The notes under the pieces are model-generated. The model had not been told where the DNA came from. It saw only the letters and a list, made by a program, of their open reading frames with translations, and searched no databases. Of a stretch of 64,000 bases of DNA, positions 40,819 to 48,439 are shown one piece after another. The stretch covers positions 1-64,000 of the forward strand of contig CAYUCC010000011.1 of the NCBI GenBank assembly GCA_964443225.1. The letters are read 5' to 3'. The position numbers and the translations under genes were made by a program. Numbering within the stretch: the stretch's first letter is position 1; every line of letters begins with the position of its first letter. The stretch comes from SSC4 sp964443225. Its GTDB lineage: Bacteria; Chloroflexota; Anaerolineae; SSC4; Amarolineaceae.

Positions 40819-43800
40819 ATGAAGACCCTGCAACAACTATGTTTCCCTCGCCCAAGCGTCTTCGATGCCCAGCGCCGGGATACCGTGCTCGATCTGGCCG
40901 ACCTGCTGGAAGGCCGCATCGATCCAACGGAGTTTTTCGAGACCAACTTTGTCACTGAGGGCATGAAGACGCTGTTGGAGCAGAGCTTCCGGCGGCTGGA
41001 GGGCAAGTCCAGCCAGGGGATCTTCAAACTCAAACAGGCCATGGGCGGTGGCAAGACGCATAACCTGCTGGTCCTGGGTCTGCTCGCCCGGCACCCCGAG
41101 TATCGCCAGCGGATCATGGGACGCTTCTACACACCCAATGCCAGCCTTGGCCCGGTCAAGGTCGTGGGTTTTTCCGGCCGCGAGTCTGATGCGCCGCTGG
41201 GCGTCTGGGGCGCCATTGCCCAGCAACTAGACAAGCTGGATCACTTCAAGGACTGCTACAGCCCGTTGCAGGCGCCCGGCCAAAAAGCCTGGGAGAACCT
41301 GCTGAGCGGCGAGACCGTACTGATCTTCCTGGACGAGCTGCCGCCCTACCTGGAGAACGCCCGCGCCAAAGCCATCGGCAATTCGGACCTGGAACAGGTA
41401 ACCGCCACGGCGCTCTCCAACCTGTTGGTGGCCATCGGTAAGGAATCGTGCGCGCGGGTCTGCCTGGTGATCACCGACCTGGAGGCGGCCTATCAGCGCG
41501 GCAGCCAGCAGATCTCCAGCGTGTTGGCCGACTTCGAGAAGGAGACGCACCGCAGCGCCATGACCCTGGAGCCGGTGCGCATGAACTCGGACGAGCTGTA
41601 CCACATCCTGCGCCGCCAACTCTTCGCCAACCTGCCCACCGACAGTGAGGCCAGCGAAGTGGCCCAGGCCTACGGCAAGGCGATCCGCGACGCCCGGCAG
41701 ATGGACATCACCAACGAGTCGCCGGAGCAGTTTGCGGCGCGGGTCCAAACCGCCTATCCTTTCCATCCTGCGCTGCGTGACCTCTACGCCCGCTTTCGCG
41801 AGAACCCCGGCTTTCAGCAAACGCGCGGCCTGATCCGGCTGATGCGCACGGTGACGGCCCATCTGTGGAACGCCGGGCTGGCCGAGAGGCGCGCCTTGAT
41901 CGCGCCCTACGACCTGGACCTGAACGACCGTGACACGCGCGCCGAGGTTGTCCAAATCAACAACCTGCTGGGCAACGCCATCGCCCACGACATCGCCTCC
42001 GACGGCGCAGCCGTGGCCGAGGTGATGGATGCCAACCTGGGCGGGACAGACACGCAGGACGCGTGCCGTCTGTTGCTCCTGGCTTCGCTGGCCAACGTGC
42101 CCAACGCGGTACTGGGCCTGTCGATCCCCGAGTTGGTGGGCTATCTGGCCGCACCGGGCCGCGATCTCTCGCGCCTCAAGAGCGACGTGCTGGAGAAGCT
42201 GGCTACCGCTGCCTGGTACCTGCACAGCAACCGCGACGGCAAGCTCTATTTCCGCAACGTGCAGAACCTCAACGCCAAGCTGGAGTCGCTGGTCAGGACC
42301 TACGTGCCGGAGCAGGCGGTCAAGGAGCTGCGCACGCGGCTGGAAGAGATGTTCAGCCCGGTCAACGGCTGGTGTTACCAGCGGGTGCTGGCCCTGCCAG
42401 CCATCGACGACATCGAGCTGGAGCCGGAGCGGGTGACGCTGGTCATCACCGAGCCGGTGGGCGGGCCAGGCCTGCGGCCGGAGCTGCGCACCTTCTATCA
42501 GCAAACGACCTGGCAGAACCGGGTCGCGTTCCTGACCGGCTCCCGCAACACCTACGATCCGCTGATCGAGAGCGGCAAGCGGCTGAAGGCGATTCAGCAC
42601 ATCCTGGGCGAGCTCCAGACCGACAAGACCCCCGATGCCGATCCGCAGATGGTGCAGGCCAAAGACCTGGCCGACAAGATCGGCCTGAACTTCCGCTCGG
42701 CCGTGCGTGAGACCTTTACCACACTCTGGTACCCCGTAGAAAGCGGCCTGATCAGCGCCGACTTCCGCATGAAGTTCGAGGGCAACAAATACAGCGGCGA
42801 GCAGCAGATCGTCGACGTCCTCAAGGAAAAGATGAAGTATACCGAGGACGTGACCGGCGAGACCTTTCGCAAAAAGTGCGAGCAGCGCCTCTTCACTGCC
42901 CAGACCCTACCCTGGAGCGAGATCAAGCGCCGCGCGGCAGCCACCCCCAAGTGGCAGTGGCACAGGCCCGATGCGCTGGAGGCGATCAAGACTGATTGTC
43001 TGTTCAAGGACATCTGGCGCGAGGACGGTGGCTACGTGGACAAGGGGCCGTTCCCGCAGCCGGTCACCAACGTTCTGGTCAAGGTGGTGGCGCGCGACGA
43101 TGTGACAGGCGAGGCCACGCTGCGCATCACACCGGTGCACGGCGACGCGGTCTATTACGATGTGGGCGCGCCGGCCACGACCGCCTCGGCCCGGCTGGAC
43201 GGACAGACGGTCACGCTGCGCGACCTGCGGGTCTCCTTCGCCTGCGTCGACTCGACCGGCGTCCACCAGACCGGCCCTGCGCTGGAGTGGCAGAACACCA
43301 TCACCCTCAAGCACCGGGTCTACCAGAGTGGCGCAGACCGGCGCATGGAGCTGCAGGCTGCGCCCCTGGCTACGATCTACTACACCACGGACGGCTCTGA
43401 TCCCAAGGTCGCCGGCGCGGTCTACGACGATCCCTTCGTCATCCCCTACAGCGCGCCCCTGGTGCTGGCCTACGCCGAGCGCGATGGTGTGCGCTCGGCG
43501 GTGGAGAGCATCCCGCAGAGCTGGAAAAAGGATGAGACGGTCCAGGTGGATGCCAGGAGACCGGCCATCTGGAAGCGGCCCCACGGCTACGACAGCACAC
43601 AGGAGACCTACGCTTTTTTGGAGCGCTTGCAGAAGCACGGCGCGTTGCTGGCCGGCCCCAGCGTACACATCGGCGACGGCCGGGGCGACAGAGAATGGGT
43701 GGCCCTGGAGGTGGCGGAGAACAAACAGGTCGATCCTGTCGTGCTCGAGGCGTGCCTGGCCGTGCTGCGCACGCTCCAGGACGGCGGCCAGGTCGTGATC

Positions 43801-43896
43801 AGCGCGCCTGCGCTGCACTTCCGCACTGGCCAGGACCTGCTGGATTGGGTCGAAGAGGTCAAGACCAGTCTCAAGCCGGGCGAGGTGAAGCAGTGA
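40819..43896 (+). CDS. DUF499 ATPase of a helicase-methylase-ATPase (Hma-like) defence system
   Basis: A 1025-residue AAA-like ATPase of the DUF499 family. Walker A AMGGGKTH is at 74-81 and Walker B ETVLIFLDELPPYL is near 165-178. A glutamine/arginine-rich sensor region and MTLEPVRMNSDELYHILRRQLF follow. Near the C-terminus a chitobiase-like/Fn3-associated module is visible, IYYTTDGSDPKVAG and the following strand, an unusual addition. In defence islands DUF499 occurs with DUF3780, DUF1156 methylase and a helicase, as here. It probably drives DNA-bound rearrangement or effector loading. The stop overlaps the GTG of the next gene. It is the first gene of the cassette. Confidence 0.83.
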   Translation: MKTLQQLCFPRPSVFDAQRRDTVLDLADLLEGRIDPTEFFETNFVTEGMKTLLEQSFRRLEGKSSQGIFKLKQAMGGGKTHNLLVLGLLARHPEYRQRIMGRFYTPNASLGPVKVVGFSGRESDAPLGVWGAIAQQLDKLDHFKDCYSPLQAPGQKAWENLLSGETVLIFLDELPPYLENARAKAIGNSDLEQVTATALSNLLVAIGKESCARVCLVITDLEAAYQRGSQQISSVLADFEKETHRSAMTLEPVRMNSDELYHILRRQLFANLPTDSEASEVAQAYGKAIRDARQMDITNESPEQFAARVQTAYPFHPALRDLYARFRENPGFQQTRGLIRLMRTVTAHLWNAGLAERRALIAPYDLDLNDRDTRAEVVQINNLLGNAIAHDIASDGAAVAEVMDANLGGTDTQDACRLLLLASLANVPNAVLGLSIPELVGYLAAPGRDLSRLKSDVLEKLATAAWYLHSNRDGKLYFRNVQNLNAKLESLVRTYVPEQAVKELRTRLEEMFSPVNGWCYQRVLALPAIDDIELEPERVTLVITEPVGGPGLRPELRTFYQQTTWQNRVAFLTGSRNTYDPLIESGKRLKAIQHILGELQTDKTPDADPQMVQAKDLADKIGLNFRSAVRETFTTLWYPVESGLISADFRMKFEGNKYSGEQQIVDVLKEKMKYTEDVTGETFRKKCEQRLFTAQTLPWSEIKRRAAATPKWQWHRPDALEAIKTDCLFKDIWREDGGYVDKGPFPQPVTNVLVKVVARDDVTGEATLRITPVHGDAVYYDVGAPATTASARLDGQTVTLRDLRVSFACVDSTGVHQTGPALEWQNTITLKHRVYQSGADRRMELQAAPLATIYYTTDGSDPKVAGAVYDDPFVIPYSAPLVLAYAERDGVRSAVESIPQSWKKDETVQVDARRPAIWKRPHGYDSTQETYAFLERLQKHGALLAGPSVHIGDGRGDREWVALEVAENKQVDPVVLEACLAVLRTLQDGGQVVISAPALHFRTGQDLLDWVEEVKTSLKPGEVKQ

Positions 43897-44555
43897 GCGA
43901 CAAAGCACAGGCCGCGCTGCAAGCCGCTTTCGGCTTCGATCCCCAGCAGAGCACCCACCACTTCCTGGTGACAATCCCGCGCGCCGCGGCGGGCAAGATC
44001 GAGATCAGCGAACATTTCACCTGGGATGCGGAGACCGGCTCGGGCGACGTCTCCTACGGCGACCGGCTGGACGGCCAGATCCGGGTGGTGCTGGCCCGGC
44101 CCAAGTGGGACGCCATCGCCGACGAGGTGCGCGCCCAGTTCAACCAGCGCCTACGCCGGGCCGGCCGCAAGCCAGGCAGCTGGCGCGTGGGTTCCAACCT
44201 GGTGCGCCGCGACCTGGGCAAGGAGCTGGTGCTGCTGGCCTGGGCCATCGAGGACGCCGATCCCTCCCTGATGTCCACGGCCCTGGCCAACTGGAGCGGC
44301 CTGGTGCCTGAGGAGCGCTGGTGGCTCTACACCCAAACCGCCGCGGCCACCGGCCACGGCGTGGCCGACCGCGGCCGCGGCTGGCGCAAGGCCGTGCGCT
44401 ACGCACTGACCGAGAACCCGGTGTTGAGCCGCGCCGCCGACGGCGCCGTGGTGCCAGAGTATTTCCGGCGGGCGGCCGGCACCTTGTTTGCCGGCCTGGG
44501 CATCGCCGAGAGCGCCGAGGGCTACGAGGAATCTGCGGCGGCAATCGAGACCTGA
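43893..44555 (+). CDS. DUF3780 protein of the defence cassette
   Basis: A 220-residue DUF3780 protein: FGFDPQQSTHHFLVTIPR at the N-terminus, HFTWDAETGSGDVSYGDRL, and a VRRDLGKELVLLAWAIEDADP segment followed by RWWLYTQTAAATGHGV. The function is unknown, but the family is found almost only next to DUF499 and DUF1156. It starts at GTG in a GTGA overlap with the DUF499 stop, preceded by GAGGTG, so the two are coupled. It is rich in alanine and arginine and has no catalytic motif that I recognise, so it is perhaps a DNA-binding or bridging subunit. Confidence 0.78.
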   Translation: MSDKAQAALQAAFGFDPQQSTHHFLVTIPRAAAGKIEISEHFTWDAETGSGDVSYGDRLDGQIRVVLARPKWDAIADEVRAQFNQRLRRAGRKPGSWRVGSNLVRRDLGKELVLLAWAIEDADPSLMSTALANWSGLVPEERWWLYTQTAAATGHGVADRGRGWRKAVRYALTENPVLSRAADGAVVPEYFRRAAGTLFAGLGIAESAEGYEESAAAIET

Positions 44556-44639
44556 AGTGGCGCTGCGCCAGAGTCACCATTGCGTGGGTTTTGAGGTAGA
44601 ATGTGGCGTGAAGGTTGACCCAATTTGCCGGAGAGTGCC

Positions 44640-44906
44640 ATGACGCAGTATCAGTATGATCCGATAGACCACGAGTTCATGCGCTTGCGCGGGCAGCTGT
44701 CGCCTGGCGCGCGCTTGCAAGCCATGTTGGCGGCGCGCGAGTGGGTCGTCAGCGCCATGCGCGCCCGGCTGCGACGGCGCTACCCCGACCTGTCTGCCCA
44801 AGAGATCAATCTGAAGGTACTGGAGGAAATCGAAAGAATCGAACGACAACAGAGCCGGATGGATTTCCTGACCTCAGGGTCAAGGAGTGGCAACTATGGC
44901 AACTGA
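44640..44906 (+). CDS. small helical protein, antitoxin-like
   Basis: An 88-residue mostly helical protein, LSPGARLQAMLAAREWVVSAMRARLRRRYPDLSAQEINLKVLEEIERIERQ. The region from LSPGAR to SAQEI resembles short antitoxins of the Rv0078B-related type. No partner toxin is evident, since the following gene is a winged-helix protein. The start at 44640 was chosen from a CCGGAGAG site; the longer frame adds four residues. It overlaps the next gene, whose AGGAG site lies inside its 3' end. In the defence cassette it may be a regulator. This is a weak family match. Confidence 0.5.
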   Translation: MTQYQYDPIDHEFMRLRGQLSPGARLQAMLAAREWVVSAMRARLRRRYPDLSAQEINLKVLEEIERIERQQSRMDFLTSGSRSGNYGN

Positions 44907-45483
44907 TCGCACACTCGATGATCTGCTGCACTCCTTGGACCTGATCGGTGAACACGCCCAAGAAGAATGGCTGCTTCCCAGCACATCCATTCTAAATCGC
45001 GTCGACACCCTCGCCGCCAGCCGGTCGCTGACCCGGTTGGAGAGCCTGGGTCTCCTTCAGCGCTCAGAGCAACGTCGCGGGCCAGGCGTTTACTACACAG
45101 TCGCTGCCGGGTATGAAGGGCCAACTCCTCAGGTTACTCCTAAGGTTACTCCTAAGGTTACTCCTAAGGTTACTCCTAAGGTTACTCTTCAGGTTACTCT
45201 TCAGGTTACTCCTAAGACTAAGTCAGAGCTCCTGGCAATCCTGGTCGAAGGTGGACGACTCGCAAAGACTGACACCGAAAACCTGATCCTGCTGCTGTGT
45301 ACTGAGGCCCCCAGAACGGCTCGCGAGTTGGCAGATATCCTCCATCGCAACGTGGATTATGTGCGCAATGTCTATCTTTCAGCCATGGTAAAGAATAAAA
45401 AACTAGAACTTACTGGCCCGGCAAACGCCCCCAGCCTCGCGTACCGGGCTGCGTCAGGTGAACGGCAGAGCAATGGCAACTAA
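44896..45483 (+). CDS. winged-helix protein with VTPK tandem repeats
   Basis: A 195-residue protein. The N-terminal part looks like a winged-helix domain (STSILNRVDTLAASRSLTRLESLGLLQRSEQ, then a GPGVYYTVAAGYEG wing). The middle is a tandem V-T-P-K/L-Q repeat encoded by seven 12-bp units (45133-45216). The C-terminal third is another possible winged helix: NLILLLCTEAPRTARELADILHRNVDYVRNVYLSAMVKNKKLEL. It is probably a transcriptional or DNA-binding member of the cassette. AGGAG is at 44883-44887. It overlaps both neighbours (44906 and 45473), arguing for coupled expression. Confidence 0.65.
   Translation: MATDRTLDDLLHSLDLIGEHAQEEWLLPSTSILNRVDTLAASRSLTRLESLGLLQRSEQRRGPGVYYTVAAGYEGPTPQVTPKVTPKVTPKVTPKVTLQVTLQVTPKTKSELLAILVEGGRLAKTDTENLILLLCTEAPRTARELADILHRNVDYVRNVYLSAMVKNKKLELTGPANAPSLAYRAASGERQSNGN
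45133..45216 (+). repeat. seven-unit 12-bp tandem repeat
   Basis: Seven copies of GTTACTCCTAAG (two as GTTACTCTTCAG) in frame encode V-T-P-K or V-T-L-Q between two winged-helix-like regions. A degenerate unit precedes it at 45121. Copy number could vary by slippage while keeping the frame. Confidence 0.9.
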
Positions 45484-48439
45484 CAGGCCATTGGCCTCAA
45501 CCCCAGAAATGATGACTCTCACCAATCCCGTGCACACCGCTCCCGAAGCCGCCAGTCCATCTCTGGCCCACGCGCCCTGCTTCATCGAGACCCAGTTCCC
45601 CGTGGCCAAGGTCTCCATGGAGAGCTACAAGGAGCGCAAGGCCAACTACAGCCAGACCCTAACCGGCCTGGGCAAGTGGTGGGGGCGCAAGCCGCTGGTG
45701 CTGGTGCGTGCGGCGCTGTTGGGGCTGCTGCTGCCAGCCGGCGACGACCCGGAGGCCGACCGCGCGGTCTTCCTCAAGCTGATGACCATGGACCCCGCAG
45801 GGCTGCGCCAACGCAAGAACAAGCCGATCCACGGCGCGCGTCTGCTGCATGAGTTGCAGGCCATGCCACCCAGCGTGCGCCGGCGTTTCCTGGATGCCGA
45901 GGCGCCGGCCGGCGCGCCGCGGCTGCGCAGCCTGACCAGGCAGGAGCGGGACGAGCTGCAAGGGCTGGTCTTCGAGCGCCTGCCCTACGCCGAGAAGCTG
46001 GCCTACTGCGCCCGGCCGGAGCAGATCGACGGCCCGTCGCCCGAGGCGTGGGCCGAAATCAACGCCCACCTGGACACGCAGGCCCACAGCCTGCCGGAGC
46101 TGGTGGGAGAGCTGGGCCGGCGGCGCTTTGGCCACCGGCCGCGCGTTGGCGACGCCTTCTGCGGCGGCGGCTCTATCCCCTTCGAGGCCGCACGGCTGGG
46201 CTGCGACGCCTACGGCTCTGACCTCAACCCGGTGGCCGCGCTGCTGACCTGGGCGGCGTTGAACATCGTGGGCGGCGGCGAGGAGGTGGCCGAGCAAGTG
46301 AGGGAGGCGCAAGAGGTTGTCTACGCGGCCGTGGACCGCGAGATCGTCGAGTGGGGCATCGAGCACAACTCACTGGGCTGGCGCGCCGACGCCTATCTCT
46401 ACTGCACGGAGGTCGTAGACCCCGAAACGGGCTGGCGCATCCCGCTGGCCCCGTCGTGGGTCATCGGCGAGAAGACGCACACGATCGCCCGCCTTGTACC
46501 CGACGAGCGCAACCGGTGCTACGACATCGAGATCCACGAGGGCGTTTCCGAGCAAGAGATGGCAGCTGCGCGCGCGGCCGGCACGGTCAAGGACTCGCGG
46601 CTGGTCCCTCCCAGCGGCGGCCCGTCCACGCCCATCGAGGTCATCCGTAAGGGCCTGCGCCTGTGGGAGAACGGCGACCTGGTTCCCCGGCCGGACGACA
46701 TCTTTCAGGAGCGGCTGTACTGCATTCGCTGGGTCGAAACCTACAGGGACGCACAAGGCCAAGAACGAACGCGCAAGCACTATCGCGCCCCGACCGCCGA
46801 TGACCTGCAGCGCGAGTCCAAGGTGCTGCACTTGCTGTTGGAACGCTTCGATGACTGGCAGGCCAGCGGGTGCATCCCTAGACGGAAGATCGAACCAGGC
46901 TACAACACAGATCAACCTATCAGAGAACGAGGCTGGGCTTTCTGGCATCATCTGTTTAATCCTAGGCAACTACTGACTCACGGCATGTTTTCGGAGCAGG
47001 TAACCAATCAAAATGACAGACCCTCGGTTGTTATAGGCCTGCTTGGTGTAGGTCGATGCGGCAACTGGAACTCGCGACTGGCTCAATGGGATGCCGGCAT
47101 CGGCAAGGAACTAGTTAATCAAACATTCTACAATCAAGCGCTGAACACTCTGAGTAGCTATGGGGCCAAAGGTTTATCTTCGTTCACCAATACTTGGTTT
47201 GTTCGCACACCTACTGTGCAAGTGGTAGGGGACTGGGCCATCCGCGCCCTCGATGGACGCGAAGTATCGATTAAAAGCGACATCTGGTTAACCGACCCAC
47301 CGTATGCTGATGCAATCAATTACCATGAATTGGGAGAGTTTTTCGCTTCATGGTACGAGATGCAATTGCTGAGGCTTTTTCCGGATTGGTACACGGACTC
47401 CAAACGGGCACTTGCCATCAGGGGATCAGATGCAAGTTTCCGGCAGTCAATGATCGACTGCTATCGACGATTAGCAGATTTCATGTCCGACACAGGCCTT
47501 CAACTCGTCATGTTCACTCACCAGGACGCAGCGGTCTGGGCTGATCTGTCACTGATCCTTTGGGCAGCTGGCCTGCGCGTTACCGCTGCCTGGACCATTG
47601 CCACCGAAACTGATTCGGCGCTCAAAGAAGGCAACTACGTCCAGGGCACCGTCCTCCTCGTCCTGCGCAAGCGCGTCGAGACCGAGCCGGTCTTCCTGGA
47701 CGAGATCGTGCCGGCGGTGGAGGCCGAGGTGCGCCGCCAATTGGACAGCATGCTGGCCCTGGAGGACAACAGCGACCCCAACTTCGGCGACGCCGACTAC
47801 CAACTGGCGGCCTACGCCGCGGCCCTGCGCGTGCTCACCGCACGGCCCATCGAGGAGATCGACCCGGCCAAAGAGATCCTGCGCCAGCGTCCCAGGGGTG
47901 AAGTCGGTCCGGTGGAGCAGCTGATCCGCAGCGCGGTCAGGATCGCCTGCGATCACCTGGTCCCCAAGGGGCTCGACGGCGACCTGTGGAAGAGTCTCAG
48001 CCCCGCCGAGCGCTTCTACCTCAAGGGGCTTGAGGTGGAGAGCCACGGCGAGCGGCGCAGCGGCGTCTACCAGGAGCTGGCGCGCGGCTTCGGCGCGGCC
48101 GACTACACCGACCTGCTGGCCAGCGCCAAAGCCAACGAGACGCGGCTGAAGAGCGCCAGCGAGTTCGGCCGCAAGCAGCTGAGCGGCGACGGTTTCGGCG
48201 GTTCGCTGGTGCGCCAGGCGCTCTTCGCCGTGCACCAGACCGTCAAGAGCGAGGAGGTCCGTGATGGCCTCAACTGGCTCAAGACCGAGGTGCCCGACTA
48301 CTGGGCCAGCCGCGAGAAGCTCGTCCACCTGCTGGACTTCCTGTCCGCGCTGCGCTACGCCGCGCCGATGGCGCACTGGCCGAAGGACGCCGCCGCTGCC
48401 GGGTTGCTGGCGGGGGCGGTGCGGAATGATCATGTGTGA
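45473..48439 (+). CDS. DUF1156 adenine/cytosine-type DNA methyltransferase of the defence cassette
   Basis: A 988-residue methyltransferase. The DUF1156 N-terminus contains VSMESYKERKANYSQ and GKWWGRKP around 47-73. The S-adenosylmethionine motif DAFCGGGSIPFEAARLGCDAYGSDLNPVA is at 227-255 and the catalytic TDPPYAD is at 607-613. The large separation of motifs I and IV fits an inserted target-recognition region. From about residue 466 to 709 (46870-47600) base composition falls to near 42% G+C in places, from about 65%, including the DPPY motif, as if this region had been replaced by recombination. It protects self DNA while the partner proteins act on foreign DNA, by family analogy. The start overlaps the winged-helix gene. 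Confidence 0.82.
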   Translation: MATNRPLASTPEMMTLTNPVHTAPEAASPSLAHAPCFIETQFPVAKVSMESYKERKANYSQTLTGLGKWWGRKPLVLVRAALLGLLLPAGDDPEADRAVFLKLMTMDPAGLRQRKNKPIHGARLLHELQAMPPSVRRRFLDAEAPAGAPRLRSLTRQERDELQGLVFERLPYAEKLAYCARPEQIDGPSPEAWAEINAHLDTQAHSLPELVGELGRRRFGHRPRVGDAFCGGGSIPFEAARLGCDAYGSDLNPVAALLTWAALNIVGGGEEVAEQVREAQEVVYAAVDREIVEWGIEHNSLGWRADAYLYCTEVVDPETGWRIPLAPSWVIGEKTHTIARLVPDERNRCYDIEIHEGVSEQEMAAARAAGTVKDSRLVPPSGGPSTPIEVIRKGLRLWENGDLVPRPDDIFQERLYCIRWVETYRDAQGQERTRKHYRAPTADDLQRESKVLHLLLERFDDWQASGCIPRRKIEPGYNTDQPIRERGWAFWHHLFNPRQLLTHGMFSEQVTNQNDRPSVVIGLLGVGRCGNWNSRLAQWDAGIGKELVNQTFYNQALNTLSSYGAKGLSSFTNTWFVRTPTVQVVGDWAIRALDGREVSIKSDIWLTDPPYADAINYHELGEFFASWYEMQLLRLFPDWYTDSKRALAIRGSDASFRQSMIDCYRRLADFMSDTGLQLVMFTHQDAAVWADLSLILWAAGLRVTAAWTIATETDSALKEGNYVQGTVLLVLRKRVETEPVFLDEIVPAVEAEVRRQLDSMLALEDNSDPNFGDADYQLAAYAAALRVLTARPIEEIDPAKEILRQRPRGEVGPVEQLIRSAVRIACDHLVPKGLDGDLWKSLSPAERFYLKGLEVESHGERRSGVYQELARGFGAADYTDLLASAKANETRLKSASEFGRKQLSGDGFGGSLVRQALFAVHQTVKSEEVRDGLNWLKTEVPDYWASREKLVHLLDFLSALRYAAPMAHWPKDAAAAGLLAGAVRNDHV
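46870..47600 (+). other. lower-GC segment inside the methyltransferase gene
   Basis: Within the otherwise GC-rich gene this stretch uses A/T-ending codons; the line 47101-47160 has 25 G+C of 60. The edges are fairly abrupt near 46870 and 47600. It spans the catalytic DPPY motif and neighbouring residues that may read the target. The surrounding parts return to typical composition. Confidence 0.65.

Noticed and set aside
41227..42600. 457-codon minus-strand open frame
   Set aside because: Antisense of the DUF499 ATPase, with composition typical of a shadow frame.
45133..45216. Possible CRISPR array
   Set aside because: The 12-bp units are contiguous without spacers, in frame inside a gene.
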